A DNA stretch of 64,000 nt from Roridomyces roridus (GCA_029378245.1 JARKIF010000033.1:62001-126000), one strand, 5' to 3'. Positions 11,469 through 23,120 are shown, counted from the first letter of the stretch. The notes: generated from the letters alone by a model not told the origin. A program made the numbers and translations.

Positions 11469-12209
11469 ATGGTCTCTTGGACGAAAATCCTCGGCCTCGC
11501 GTCGGTCGCCGGTGCGACCGCCCTCCTCGGAATGGTAGCATTCAACGTTCCGTACTTCAAATCCGTGTACTTCCTCCGTATCGACCTTGTCAATGGCACG
11601 GCGTCGACGGCGGCAGCCAACCAGAGCACCCCGTTCGTGGATTTGGGGACGCTCGGATTCTGTACGAATCTGCAGGACGGACGGGGCCTCCAGTGCTCCT
11701 CGTCGCATGTCGGATATAACCTCTCTGGTGCGTGGCCTGCCTCTATTTCTTCGCTCCAGTACCTGACCCAACCTACAGAAATCTCCACATTCATCAACGG
11801 TACCCTCCCTCCCGCACTCACCGCCAACGTCAACGCCGTCGCCTCCACTCTCACCAAAGTCCTCGTCCTACATCTCGTTGCTTTCGGCATCGCCCTCCTC
11901 TCCTTTGCCTTTGCCTTCATCGGCTTCCTCGGCGCTCCCCTAGCCGACTGCTTCTCCTCCTGCTTCTGCGGGTTCGCCGGCTCCGCCGCTCTTGTCGTGT
12001 TCATATTCGACATTGCGTTCTTTGAGATTATCAAACACCGCGTGCAGGAGACGGCTAATTCGGGGGCGGCGGTGATGGGGAATGCATTGTATCTGACGCT
12101 GTTTGCGTGGTTGCTGCTGTTTATTACGCCGTTGCTGTTCTTGCTGGGGAGGTGCTTTGGATGTTGTATCCCCTCTGGCTCGGACCATGAGCGCAAGGGC
12201 CGGTACTAG
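11469..12209 (+). CDS. PalI/Rim9-SUR7-like four-TM membrane protein
   Basis: Exons 11469-11727 and 11779-12209; the frame is also open across the intron, but splicing gives the natural join GYNLS-EIST. About 230 aa. One hydrophobic segment near residues 8-27 is followed by an extracellular loop with the motif VDLGTLGFCTN and a second cysteine, GLQC, about 12 residues on. Then come three close hydrophobic segments (LVLHLVAFGIALLSFAFAF, SAALVVFIFDIAF, ALYLTLFAWLLLFI). This topology and the Cys-containing first loop are those of PalI/Rim9 pH-signalling proteins and SUR7 eisosome proteins. The C-tail after RCFGCC is short. It likely sits in the plasma membrane. Which of the two sub-families it belongs to cannot be told here. 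Confidence 0.75.
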   Translation: MVSWTKILGLASVAGATALLGMVAFNVPYFKSVYFLRIDLVNGTASTAAANQSTPFVDLGTLGFCTNLQDGRGLQCSSSHVGYNLSGAWPASISSLQYLTQPTEISTFINGTLPPALTANVNAVASTLTKVLVLHLVAFGIALLSFAFAFIGFLGAPLADCFSSCFCGFAGSAALVVFIFDIAFFEIIKHRVQETANSGAAVMGNALYLTLFAWLLLFITPLLFLLGRCFGCCIPSGSDHERKGRY

Positions 12210-12336
12210 GTTCAAGGCATGATGTGTATGTTAATTAAGTAAGGCGCTTGTAATTCTTATATCTATGGCTTTATACGAATGATTCAATTCATTTCAAGAC
12301 TTGATCATGCAAGAGTTCATGGATCATGAATCAGAT

Positions 12337-15300
12337 CAGTGTTGTCATTGACCGAGGTCCGATCAGGTCTGACCAAGGTTATCCGAAGCGGTCCGACTGT
12401 TGACCGAAATGGTCGGACCACTGGTGATGGGCAATCAAAGACCGATCAATTTCAGTATTCCCTCGTATTGCGCTAATATATCCAGAACCAGACAATATAT
12501 AGATGTCTGCAATGACTAATGTGCAAAGTTCAGTCCCAGTGTGTCCCCCGGTAAGCCCCCGAAGACATCCTGCGACCCTCCCGATCCTGCCGCTGCTCTC
12601 GGTCGCGCCGCCGCCGCCGCCGCCGCCGTCTGGTCCGTATCCATCTCATTGATCTCAGCATCCAGCAACGCACTACCCACGTCCCAATAAAACACGAGAT
12701 TCCGTTCTTGCACGTCCGCGGGGTAGACGAACACTTCTTCGAGTAAGAGCTTCTTGAACCGCGCCGGTACTCTCAATCTGGCGTTGTATTGAGTCGGCGC
12801 GGGATGGGACGTTGCGCTCGAGTCTTCATCCTCCTCCTCCTCGTCTTCACCCCCTCTCTCTCTCTCTGCTGTCGCCATCCCGATGAGAGCAGCTGAAAGC
12901 TGTTCAAACTCGTTCTCCACGGTGGCCACATCACCCATCTCCGCCGCCGTCAGCCCACCCGAGCCGCCCTCTGCGGTCTCTTCCGATGCCTCGCCATCTG
13001 AGTCGTTACCCTCCTCCATCTGCTGCGGAACGATGTCGTCGAGGCTGCAGTGCCGAGGCTTGCGCTGTGGTATACGTCCCTCGTTCGCATGTATTTGTAG
13101 ACGATCCGCGCGAACCAGCGAAGTCTTGTGCACCTTTTGTGGGTTGAGACGGTTGCGACGCTTCGAGTGGATCATGCCAAAGTCGGAGAAGACACGTTCG
13201 GGGCCGGCAGAGTTTGGGAGAATGCTGTGAATTCGGATTGCCAGAGCAATGAACATCGGGCGCCCGGAGGTCGGGGGTGCGCTTCCCGTCAGACGTCGAA
13301 AGATCGTAACGAGCGGCAGAGGGTCATTCTGAAAAAAAAACAGGTCAATAAAGCGGACAACACAGGGAGAGAAAGAAAAGGACAAACTCGGGCTTTCGCT
13401 GCATCGACATAGTCTTGCAGCATGATGCTCTCGTCGGAGAAGAAGCCTGTGTTATCTTGCCAATCGGCGCAAGCCTGAGTGAATTCGACGTCCCCGGCAG
13501 GGTCGTATCGCAGCAGACGCTTGACTGCGCGCCTGATGATCTGAAAAAAACTGACCGGAGGGAGTACTTCGGCATTGAAGTATTTATCGCGCACCAGCGG
13601 GTTGAGGTAGACCGCAAGTAGCATGAGTTCTTGGTCGGTCGCTTTCCAGCGGCGCTCCAAGCTGGCGACGACGGCGTCTTTCATGGCAGCCTCGTGGTCA
13701 GGCAGAGAGGAGAAATAGCAATAGAGATTTCCTAGAGTCAAAGCGACCATATCAAGTCGGCAGTATGGCGCCTGCAGGTTTGTGGAAGCGATCGCTAGCG
13801 GTTCGAGGTGCTTCGCGGCACTTGAGATGCAATCAGAGCCCGGCCCATGCATAAGAAGGAACACTTACCGTTTGATATTAGTCCAGAACTGCGGTGACAG
13901 TGCAGTGGTAATAGCACTCTCAGCAACAGCTATCTGTTCCTGTTTTCGCCCAATACAATTCCGAAGTGCGTCGCGATGAGCTAAGACTGTGATCTGTATC
14001 ACATTCTCCAACAGAATCAGGCGACGAAGACAGCAATATTGAGACAGCCAACGTGTCAGGACGGGAAGTATGAGCATGAGGGCCACAATGCGAGTCCGAA
14101 GCTGCTCGGCACGAAGACAGTCGAGGGCGAAGTAGTGGTGAACGAAGAATTTGATCAGCTCTATCGCTTTTTTGATGTCTTCAAGCCAAGGTTCCTTCAC
14201 CGCAAGTGCATTGCCGGTGATGAGGTGCATCTGGTGGGCCCAGCACTCGAATACAGCGATCCAATTCATATTCTCCTTGATTAAACGTCGCATCTTCTTG
14301 CCGTCGGGGCCATTGTCCGTGCAAATCGCGATGACGTCCACACCGTACTTCTCGAGAGCGTATTGGAGGTCGGTCTTGACGATTTCATACAGCTCGTCAC
14401 CCGTCTTTGGCCGCCCAGTCATATCATGTGTGCGTAAAAGGTATGGCTGTGATTCTTGATCAGGCGACGACTACAACGACACACAGAATGGATACCTTCC
14501 CTTGTACGCTCAAGACAGACGTGTTAACGTGAGTCCTTGCGACATTGCTCCACCCGTCCTCGGCGTAGGTTGCGAGTTTGCCCGTGGTCTCTTTGCGAGC
14601 TCGTTCCACGACATCATCCGCGAGCTCATCGAGTATGGGTCCAGAAAGTTTGCGTCGGTCAGGGAGGGCATATGCAGGTAGATATTTGTCGAAAAAAGAC
14701 CTGAACTCGGGGTTCGCTGCTGCGTTCCAAGAGAAACCGCAGACAGTGAAGAGCGAACAAAGGTCTCGCTCAAATTGCTCCTGTGAGGGAGGAGACGGCT
14801 GTATACTGGAGTAGGTGGAGTCGGTGGACGTTTTACGTCGTTTGGGTGGTGGTCCAGCGAACGGGGAAGGTGATTGATACATCTGAGGGGACGGGGAGTC
14901 ATGGAATGGCATCGCACCAAACGTTTGTGATAACGGTGAAGGGATTGGGGCCGGGGACGGTGAGAAAGGCATGGAGGGAGAGTAGGAGGGGCCGGCGGAG
15001 CTGTTTATGAAGAGTCCATGGCCGGGGTTCATCGTGGGCTGACTGTTAGCTGCTGCCATTGGGGCGCGCTTGGCAGAGAACTCGTCCGCCTTCTCGATAA
15101 TGGCGTCCCGTGCTGCAGCTTCGTGGGGGTTATTGTTGATCACGTTGCAGTTCAAAAGGTGTGTTCGTAGATTGGTTGTCTTTCCGGAGATGTAGGTGTG
15201 GTGTTGAGACGCTGTGAAAGGTTAGCTCATACACGGCGCGTGCCAGATGTACAACGACGCACCTGCGCGGTACCACTCCTTTTCTGTCTTGTCAGGGCCC

Positions 15301-15675
15301 ATTTCGATGTTCAGCAACCTCTGAGACGCCTGATTCATCTTCGACTGAGCTATCCACGGCCTCATCTCCGCCAAGCACCACGCTCGATCGTGTCCTCCTT
15401 GCTTCACTCCGTCGGTATAAAAACCGCGCCAAAGGGGTTGTAGTTTCGTCGCATTCGGGTCGTCTGACTTTCGCGTACGGATCTGGGGGCCAGACATGAC
15501 CAGGAAGGGCAAGGCGCGCAGAGACGCGTCGTGGTGATTGGCAAAAGAGTGATGGGAATCTATTTCTAAATACAGACTTGACTCGATCCGACCTTGATCT
15601 GGCTCGGTCCGACCTCCGCCAGTCAACTGATGACATTTGACCTTTGACCCGTCAAGTCGGACCTTGACAACACTG
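12337..15675 (-). mobile_element. Complete hAT-superfamily DNA transposon
   Basis: The left end starts CAGTGTTGTCA and the right end is its exact inverse TGACAACACTG. The subterminal regions carry many GGTCCGA/TCGGACC repeats, typical of transposase-binding sites. The element is 3,339 bp and encodes one transposase on the minus strand. An 8-bp target duplication could not be recognised: the flanks AATCAGAT and CCATGATG differ, so the ends may be off or the flank has changed. Confidence 0.8.
12516..15497 (-). CDS. hAT transposase, apparently intact
   Basis: Five exons read on the minus strand: 15497-15263, 15211-14496, 14446-13869, 13820-13388, 13328-12516. They join in frame to 924 aa without an internal stop. 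The N-terminal part has a short BED-like end (KTTNLRTHLLNCN), then a Pro/Ser-rich linker with PPPKRRK as a possible nuclear signal. A DUF659-like block (YAEDGWSNVARTHVNTSVLS, then ICTDNGPDGKKMRRL and ECWAHQMHLITG) carries the RNase H-fold region with D and the conserved W/H. The C-terminal hAT dimerisation region reads AIRIHSILPNSAGPERVFSD, followed by KRRNRL. A polyalanine run (TDQTAAAAAAARPR) near the end comes from a GCC repeat. All four introns are 48-59 nt. Because the coding frame and ends are preserved, this copy could still be active. Confidence 0.85.
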
Positions 15676-15722
15676 CCATGATGGATGGGTAGGCTAGCAA
15701 GGGGCGAATAAATGCAACGGCT

Positions 15723-16418
15723 TCACAGTTTGACTTCCCCTCCGAATTCCTTCTCCTCGGGCGCCGTCTCCTGTGTGAGTTGCATCACCGGAGCCGTCGT
15801 GGGTAGCTCGGTCGCAGGCTGCACCAGCACGCTCCTCCCTCTGGGCAAACCAAGCCAGCCCACCAAGCCAACCACCAAGATCATAAGCACCCCCATTTCC
15901 AACCCACGCAACACAAAGACCAACGCATCCACAGCATTCTGCCATACCGAATTTTTCGGGGAGAGAACGTCATGCTGGTAGATGTAGAGGCCGGGGACGT
16001 AGGCGAGGACGATGAACGAGCCGATGTGGTAGACCATCGTGAGTTGGAATATGAAGGTGGGGTCGGCGGGAGCGGATGGTGGGATGTCGTCGCGATCGGG
16101 TGCGGTTACGCACTGGCCATCCTCCAGCGCAGTGGGACTCGGTACCGGTGTCGCTGTCAAGACGGGGCGCCCTGAGAACCAAGCCCAGGCGGCCTTGATG
16201 CCCCGAGACAAGGATACGAGGGAAAGTACCAGACAGAGCACCGCGGTACCGTGCATGCATTGGTCTGATACCCAGGTGAAGGGTGGTGCGAATGCGGCTG
16301 TCTGGGGAAACAAGTCGAGGATGTGCGGCGCCAATAAGATGAGTACGGTCAGAGTGAGGAATGTGCGGGAGAGGGAGCGAGCGTAGGCTGGACTGAGCGC
16401 CGTGCGCCAAGGAGTCAT
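15723..16418 (-). CDS. Four-TM membrane protein, family A, copy 1
   Basis: 231 aa from ATG at 16418 (MTPWRTALSPAYARS). Hydrophobic stretches: FLTLTVLILLAPHIL; TAVLCLVLSLVSL; the segment around MVYHIGSFIVLAYVPGLYI; and LEMGVLMILVVGLVGWL. After the first segment is the phrase DLFPQTAAFAPPFTWVSD, shared with the gene at 34863 (GAFPQTAAAVPTSLWVTD), so the two are paralogues. A Pro-rich loop and an acidic C-tail face the same side. I do not recognise a named family. It may be a plasma-membrane or vacuolar protein of a lineage-specific group. Confidence 0.6.
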   Translation of the reverse strand: MTPWRTALSPAYARSLSRTFLTLTVLILLAPHILDLFPQTAAFAPPFTWVSDQCMHGTAVLCLVLSLVSLSRGIKAAWAWFSGRPVLTATPVPSPTALEDGQCVTAPDRDDIPPSAPADPTFIFQLTMVYHIGSFIVLAYVPGLYIYQHDVLSPKNSVWQNAVDALVFVLRGLEMGVLMILVVGLVGWLGLPRGRSVLVQPATELPTTAPVMQLTQETAPEEKEFGGEVKL

Positions 16419-16704
16419 GGGGGTGGATGGGAAGAGAGATGACAACAGCTCTTGCGGTCATGGGAAGGAGATTGCGTATCAGAATAGGGCTATGCAGCGC
16501 CTATTGAATAAAGACCCGTTTGACAGTTGCCACGGCCCATTCGAAAGCGGGAGAAGATCTAGTCCTCGTTGCTGTCTAGTGCAAAATCTTCCATTCCAAC
16601 GACAAGTGAAAGGGAAGGAGACATGGAATAAACACAAAACAATATTCCTTCTCGGCTGCTCGTACAGCGCGAGGAGCCGCGGAGACCAACTGCATCATGG
16701 ACAC

Positions 16705-17983
16705 TTAGATGACCCGGGTCCACCACTGATCAAGCGCACGAACGTCGTCGAAAGCTGAATACAAAAAAAGCAGATTGAGAACAGGAACGGAGAATGTAAT
16801 ATAAAATTGAGACGCACTCAAGCGCAGATCAATGCTCGGACCTAGAAGTCCCCGATATTGCACTAGCTGGGCATTCAGATGATCGAAACTGGTACCACCA
16901 TGGCCGCCCGGCCAATGGAGGCTGATATGCACGACTCGCAAGTTGGCAAAGTCGGACTGCAAGCGGGATAGCAATTGAACTAGATAGACGTGCACGCCGC
17001 CACTGAAGTCGGGAGTGCGGTTGGGAATGCGGAGTCGAATGGCACGGATGAGGGCCTTCTTCTAGCAAGGTGTATCGAATAGAGGGAATTCTATTTGTGC
17101 GTTGGTGTGAATGAGGTCTATGGTGAGTTGCGAGACCTGGCTGAAACGGGATAAGATTGACTGTTCTCCCCACTGAAACTAGCATTCAGAATTACTGGTA
17201 CTGGAGTGAACATTGGCGTACATTGATTATCGAGAGGATTTCGATGGTCTGGAGTGATCTCACGAGAGGATCGTGGACGAGGTGGTCTTGGGTTGGGCTC
17301 GTGCCGTGCGTCTTGTATGCCCTGAGCCGGTGACGTCGAATGGGCATTGGACATCTTGAAGCCACATTCGAGTGCGTTCAGCCGAGTCGCGGCTAGAGAA
17401 GGGGTCCAGCTTGATAAGCTGCCTCTTCGAATGGAGACCTGGATTGCTCGTGGATTCCACGTCGAGCATGGCAGAATGGGTGAGGTGACGGATATTGGGC
17501 GAACATCCATCCCATATTCGCGCAAAGTCATCCCACGTGTGGAATACGACACGGATTTCCACCGTGGTGAGGGATTGGATGCGGAAGAAACGTTGGATAG
17601 TAGCGGACATCGCAGGGGAGCTGACAGGGTCCTCGCCATACCCCTGGAGACGAAGGTCGACAAGGCGATGGAATATATGGCCTGTAAGGCGTTGCAGCTG
17701 CTCCAAATGAACGGGTAGAAAACCCGTGATGCACAACCTCCTCGCAATCCCAGCGAGTTTGGGGGAGTACTCCATTGCATCCGATAGGCTTCTGAGACCG
17801 TTGGCTTTCATGATCAGCCCGAGATCGATTTCAATATCTGAGAAGATGTATGATTGCGATGGCTGGACCCAAGAGCGAGAGACCAGGGCGGTGGCAAGCA
17901 GATCACGCCTGTCATCGATAAGTAAACCCCAAGATGTGGTCCAAGAGCTCTGCGACGTCGAGAGTATTAGGCCGGAAATCCAT
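16705..17983 (-). pseudogene. Decayed F-box-like gene
   Basis: Starts MDFRPNTLDVAELLDHILGF, where an F-box helix is evident and the reading should continue as LIDDRRDLLATALVSRSW. One extra base near 17923 breaks the frame exactly there. The frame then continues with LGLIMKANGLRSLSDAMEYS and a leucine-rich body (FARIWDGCSPNIRHLT), as in the large agaricomycete F-box family. A second lesion is an in-frame TAG at 17064-17062, just before KKALIRAIRLRIPNRTPDF. The 3' part ends with a plausible intron and FDDVRALDQWW, stop at 16707-16705. Two independent lesions make loss of function likely, although each alone could be an assembly error. Confidence 0.65.
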
Positions 17984-19000
17984 GAGATTCTGTAAGGGGG
18001 GTGTCAGCTTCAACCAGGATTCGTGGGACGCGTACCGACGATGGGCGGTGGTGGTGGTGGTGGTGTGAAGCAAGATGTACGTACTGTGAGCATGGACTCG
18101 GATGTTCCCACGGCACGATTTCGGATCATCGGGAATATCAGATTGATGTCACCTCTTCTTTCCAAACCACCATCTCTCTCCTTGAACGACCACCGATGCA
18201 TCCGTCTTTGAGTGCGGCCACATTGCGTTCTCTTCCTTCCTTTCTCAGGGCAAGTTCTCCCATCACCCATCGAGCCACGATCTGACGAATCGTAAAAGAA
18301 ATTTGCGGCCGCTGCCGTCGACGGCTCCACTTCCGACCTCCTGAAGACAATTGGGCATGCTCGAGCCCAACCTCCCCCGATTTCGCTCCTCTTCCTTCCC
18401 GTTTTCCACGCCCATCTCGATCCGGCCAAGGCACGGTTGTTGGCGCGGAAGGACCCCGAGGGATTGGCCCCGGCGGACGCGAATTTGGTTGTCCTCGCCT
18501 TCCTCGGCCTACAGGGGCTCTCTGTGATTCAAGAAATTCCCGGAGGAGCCTGTCCCGACCTGTGGCCCGGTGTGTCGCAGTGGTCCCAGCTCATCGTCAG
18601 GCACCATGATTGCTTGGCTGCCGTGCTCAAGCAAACCAGCGAAGTTGGAGTCCCTTCTTCATCGAACCAGCGTCTATCTGACATTCTAATTTATTCAGGG
18701 CCCTATAACTGCACTCTTCGTGATCGTACGGATCCATAAACTCTGCGAAGACACTAGTTATGCGAAGACTATCGCCGCAGCGCCTGGACTTCGAACAATG
18801 GTAGCCAGCGTCTGGGTCCTTCTCTCGAGGAAGAACGTGTGGAAACCTGGCCTTCAGACCGAAGGATGCAATGCCGCCTTGCATTTCGTCGGCTTTATGA
18901 TGGATCTTGAAAATCGGCAACACCTGGACGACCTTGTCGAGGGTTGCGGGGGCAGCCTTGGGGATTTTGCGACCCTGCTCGTCAAGTGTATCTCCCACCT

Positions 19001-20389
19001 AGGGAGCGGCACGAGTATCGAGTGCTGCGAATACTCGTGCCATTTCACTCGCGAGTATGAGTATTCATACTCGCGAGTGGGTGGTGGCTGTGCTACTCGT
19101 GCGAGTGCGAGTATTGGTTTGCAAAAACCTTGGTACTCGCGAATATTCGCCTGGCTACCGTAAGCTCACGGAACAGACCCAGATAGGCAATTTGATCACC
19201 GGCATCACTCGGCATCACTCGGCATTCTGGCATGTGGCAATCACTCTGTAATGTATGTCTATTCCTGTACAGAATTCAATTTACCTATCAGTCACTGCCT
19301 GTTCATCAGGAGGAACAGTAACGAAACTCCGCAACCAACTGAGTGAGCAATCAGCCCATTCCACTGTGATGGTCGGCCAGTGGGCCAGTGACCCAGACTT
19401 GATAGCAGTTGATGAGTTTGAGAAGCAGCTTGCAGAGGGTTGGACACGGAACAAGAAGCGGAAGGCCCCTGCTGCAGCAGAAGCCTCAGGATCAGCGAGA
19501 GTTATTGTCATTGATGATGATAGTACATAGTTTGGTAACTGAAATATATGATACTCACACAGGGGGCAAAGGGCCTGGCCTTCCATTCAATGCATGTGGC
19601 ATGCATGTGGCATGCATTCGCCATGCATTCGCCATGCATTCGCCATACATTCACCCGTTTTCTTTGTTCTCTTTGTTAGACTGTCCCATCACAATCAAAT
19701 CACAATTGTATGTCCGGCTTTCCGGCTCATGAATCACGTGATGACCACGCGACTCCACGGTCTCCTTGGCTTGACCAGCCTGTCTTGCTGCGGTTTGCAG
19801 ACTTTTACATCCATTTTCTAGCATTTAGGCCCTGAGATGTTCAAGCATGGTGCCGGCTGCTGGCCCAGCCCAGAATCTTCACTGTTGGCCCTATGAACAC
19901 CATAAACTTGCAGAATCATGGAAAAGGTTCTCGCCATCATACATGCAAGTCACACAGAGTCACACAGGAGAACAACAGGAGAAGGCTGGTAAGTCGCGTA
20001 CATATCACGGTTGTGTCGTTCTCACGCGATCGAGAAGAAAGAAAGACGTGGATGAGAAAGGCTCACAAAGAGAACAAAGAAATTGGTGAATGCATGGTGA
20101 ATGCATGGTGAATGCATGGTGAAGGCATGGTGAATGCATGCCGCATGCATGCCACATGCATTGAATGGAAGGCCAGGCCCTTTGCCCCCTGTGTCATGAA
20201 TAACTCACAAATAATTTGCAACTCACGAGTATTCCAACTCGTTGAGTGCAACTACTTGTGACTCGCGAATACTCGCAAAAGTTGCTTACTAATACACAAA
20301 TACTCGCCATCAATACTCGTGCGAGTGCGAGTATGGTTTTCCCAACTTCTGCGAGTACTCATACTCGCGAGTGTATACTCGTGCCGGAG
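19001..20389. mobile_element. Internally deleted hAT element inside the MYND gene
   Basis: Flanked by a perfect 8-bp target duplication TCCCACCT (18993-19000 and 20390-20397). Terminal inverted repeat GGCACGAGTAT at 19008 and its inverse ATACTCGTGCC at 20375-20385. Palindromic CTCGCGAGT-type repeats lie near both ends. The plus-strand frame at 19255-19530 keeps the C-terminal end of a hAT transposase (SSGGTVTKLRNQL, then VGQWASDPDLI); the catalytic part is missing. It therefore needs a transposase supplied in trans. Confidence 0.85.
19558..20193. mobile_element. Nested TIR element with about 50-bp inverted ends
   Basis: Left end CACAGGGGGCAAAGGGCCTG and right end its inverse. Near-perfect pairing continues through CTTCCATTCAATGCATG. 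Immediately inside are several copies of GCATGCATTCGC in opposite orientation at the two ends. A 3-bp duplication TCA (19555-19557 and 20194-20196) is consistent with a PIF/Harbinger-like element, but three bases are weak evidence. No coding capacity. It inserted just after the transposase tail of the surrounding hAT element. Confidence 0.7.
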
Positions 20390-21265
20390 TCCCACCTGCC
20401 GATGGAAAGCACTGATAGACGCGGCTATCTGCTGAGTTGCGCATTGGGCATTATCCACAAGACAGAGAGCCTCCGGTTGGAATTTACCCATTTTCTTCTC
20501 GAGCGGGGAATCGTGACCGCCCTAGTGACTTTACTTTGCAAGATCAGCTCACACTCCGTTCCCAATGACGAGGACGCACTGGGATGTGGCATGCAGATGC
20601 TCATGCTGGAGGTTTTTCAGCCGCGGTGTCAAATTTGGTTCGTCGAATGTCTTCGCGCTGGCTTTCTCCGACTGGTGGCATCGGCATTGGAACATCCACA
20701 TCTCCTGTCTGCCGACTATTTCAAAACCGGTGTTCTCCAGAGCTGCACTTTATTCCTCCCCTACCGCTCCGTCCTGCTCCAATTTCCTTCGGCACTCGCG
20801 GATATGCATACCCACATGGACTCCACGGTAGCTCGACAATCTCCGGTGTGGGAAGCATGGGAGCAGCTTACCCACTGGTACGAATATTTTGCTTGGATGC
20901 TGGAGGTCCATGATTCCGTGGACCGAATAACCTTGCGCGGGTGCAACAATGTGGAGGTGATAATACTTGGTATCTTCTATCTGCATCGACTCATCTGTTG
21001 TTCTAGTGTGATTTTTTATCGGCAAAGACGGACTTGAAATCGTGTTCACGTTGTGAGAGTGTGTAGTACTGCTCCGTAGCCTGTCAACGGCAATTTGCTC
21101 ATTCAACTGGAGGCCATGAAGCGGGCTCCGGAACCCGAGAGCGAAATTTTCACCATCATGGAGGGGGAGGAGGGATACTTTCGCGTCGTGTCAGACTTCG
21201 CGCTGCCCGGTAAACCTCTCCCGCATATGAATGGCGACGCCCTCCTGGGTCCGATGTGGGAGGAC

Positions 21266-21596
21266 TAGAGCTCCAACCGTTTCCGTTTGAAACGGTTTCA
21301 AACAGTTTATAAACGGTATTTTTAACCGTTTAGTTTGCAAGAAGCGCCGAGAATCTGCAAACGGAAACGGAAACGGTTTGAAAACGGTTACCAATTAGCC
21401 GCTATTTGGGGGAATTCTGGCATCTGGGAGGGTCCTGGCTTCAAATACAACCACTCTGCACACTTTTGATCAGTCCACATACCATGGATGTTGGCAGACC
21501 GGTGATTTGGGCTGCAAACGGTTTCAAACGGAAGTGATTACGTAACCGTTTCGTTTGCACCCCCGAGCAAACGAAAACGAAACGGTTGGAGCTCTA
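21266..21596. mobile_element. Short non-autonomous hAT element (MITE), 331 bp
   Basis: Ends are TAGAGCTCCAACCGTTTC and the inverse, followed by dense AAACGGTTT subterminal repeats. Flanked by a perfect 8-bp duplication GGGAGGAC (21258-21265 and 21597-21604). No coding frame. It lies about 200 bp downstream of the broken MYND finger. Confidence 0.9.
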
Positions 21597-22952
21597 GGGA
21601 GGACCAACTGTCGCGTGCAGCAGCCAGCCGGGGCCGCATTCATCTGGTTATCATTGCTGTTCCTCGGGCTCCGGGAAAACTGCTGACCAGGATTATTCCC
21701 CTTCGCATGCGTACACCGCCAGAGTGCGGCCAGCTGACCAGCAGCTGGGGGGTGAGATGTGTACCACATGTTGCTGACGAACGGCATCCGGCTGGTGGCT
21801 GGCTGGATCCCAGCTCTTATCTTCAATGGACCCAGTGTGGGTCCAGCTCGGGCTGGTACATCTGGTCAGACTAGCTGGCCACCAGCTGCCATTTCATTCG
21901 TTGTTCATTCGTTGCCACTCCTCTCGACATATTCATCGCACTTCAAAATATAGCACAGAAATTCAATTCGATTCGACATACGTACATATGTTACATGACA
22001 GGAAGTATACATGGAGACAACACATCGAACGAACCGTAAGTTTTAGAGGAGGCGGCCTAGCAGATGATAACGTTAATGCCGCCGTAAGAAAGAAGCCATC
22101 GTCGAAGGACACGAAAACGGACGCGATGTTGTGGAAGTGTTGACGGAGCGTTGACGCGGGTACACGGGAAGAACATGAAGAAAAGGAGTGGTGTCGCAGT
22201 TGCGGAGTGAGGGGCATTGAACGGGAACCACTGATTTGGGGCCTTGAGGCACAGGGACAGTACGACTTGCAGAGAAGAACTCTAGCCGGGGATGCTTCGA
22301 AGCCTGGATTTTCTTCAGACTTGCAGCCTTGCAGGGGGGACTTCGAGGATTGCGGCTTGAAAGGAAGAAAAGCACTCTTGAAGAGCTTGCAGTCAAGGCT
22401 TCGCGGGAGGACCAAGGAATGTGGGGGGAGGAATGTGGGCGAAGGGAAGAAAGATGCGCGGGACAGTTCCAAATCACACCATTATATATCGCTTACCGTT
22501 ACCATGGAGTGCCGAATCAACGCCGAGTATCAACCATGTGGAGTGTGGAGTGATGGTGATGGACAGACATCTCCGTCCCTCGGCAAAGGTACTTTGCACC
22601 CCAGTGGCAAGTCGTGCGCCTTGCGGGCCTCGCCAGGCCTCAGTGCTCACCGAGAGGCCGAGCTCTTTGCCATTCAATCTCTTGCAGTTCACGAGATTCC
22701 CCAAAAGTGCATCAACGCAGCCTATCACAGACCCGTTAATTTGTGGGCAGCTCTGAATGACATTTATTTATCGGTGGCTTCAAGTTCTTCAGGTAGGACC
22801 ACCTGTAGCGGCCAGGCACTTTTGTTTGGATGGCCAGCTGGCTATCAGCTGAGAATTATGGCTGGAACACTCGGCTGATAGCCAGCCGTCATCCGGCTGT
22901 GTCCAGGATCCGTATCAGCTGGTGTTGACTGGACGCGCCGGCTGGATACAAC
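21597..22952. other. Repeat-rich intergenic stretch, no gene recognised
   Basis: Several CCAGCTGG / GCCAGCCG palindromic motifs occur around 21610-21890 and 22820-22945, suggesting the two ends of an old element, but I could not fix boundaries. A plus frame at 22207-22878 is open for 223 codons. Its sequence looks compositionally ordinary and shows no domain, so I do not call it a gene. Confidence 0.35.
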
Positions 22953-23120
22953 ATGACGGCACTTTGGCGGTGTAGTGGTGCGGTGCGAGATGGACTGTGT
23001 GCCCTGGCTCGGGAGATTCCGGACGGTGCGAAGCCGGGGGATTGGCAATCCGATCCTGGGCTGTTGGCCAAGGTTGACGCTCTGATTCGTGAAAGCGGGG
23101 TCAAGGACGAGCTTTACTAG
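22953..23120 (+). CDS. Short conserved ORF, 55 aa, unknown
   Basis: ATG at 22953 to TAG at 23118. The C-terminal half reads SDPGLLAKVDALIRESGVKD. Very similar tails occur at 41915 on the minus strand (SDPEILAKVDALVREALQDE) and at 50174 (MLAQVDSLIGESGTQDELY). Conservation of the tail and stop in three places, each next to a cassette gene, argues that it was once coding. It may be the last exon of a longer lost gene rather than a complete one. Here it is convergent with secreted protein copy B. Confidence 0.35.
   Translation: MTALWRCSGAVRDGLCALAREIPDGAKPGDWQSDPGLLAKVDALIRESGVKDELY

Larger units (their letters stand above)
18196..21110 (+). pseudogene. MYND zinc-finger gene split by a transposon and stopped in the finger
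   Basis: Exon 1 18196-18249 (MHPSLSAATLRSLPSFLR) splices by a GC-AG intron (GCAAGT donor, 18250-18298) to KFAAAAVDGS. Exon 2 runs to 18643, and exon 3 starts at 18699. This body (AFLGLQGLSVIQEIPGGACP, later LRTMVASVWVLLS) is like agaricomycete MYND proteins. Exon 3 is cut at 19000 by a 1.39-kb hAT element with a perfect 8-bp duplication. Removing the element and one duplicate restores the frame exactly (KCISHL then PMESTDRRG). The C-terminal MYND finger is encoded after the intron 20957-21006: CDFLSAK, CSRCESV, then TAG at 21064-21066 where a tyrosine codon is expected, then YCSVACQRQ. So the gene has two independent lesions. Confidence 0.7.

Noticed and set aside
22207..22878. Protein-coding gene of 223 codons
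   Set aside because: No domain, competing frames of equal length in two other phases, and palindromic repeats at its end; better treated as repeat-rich DNA.
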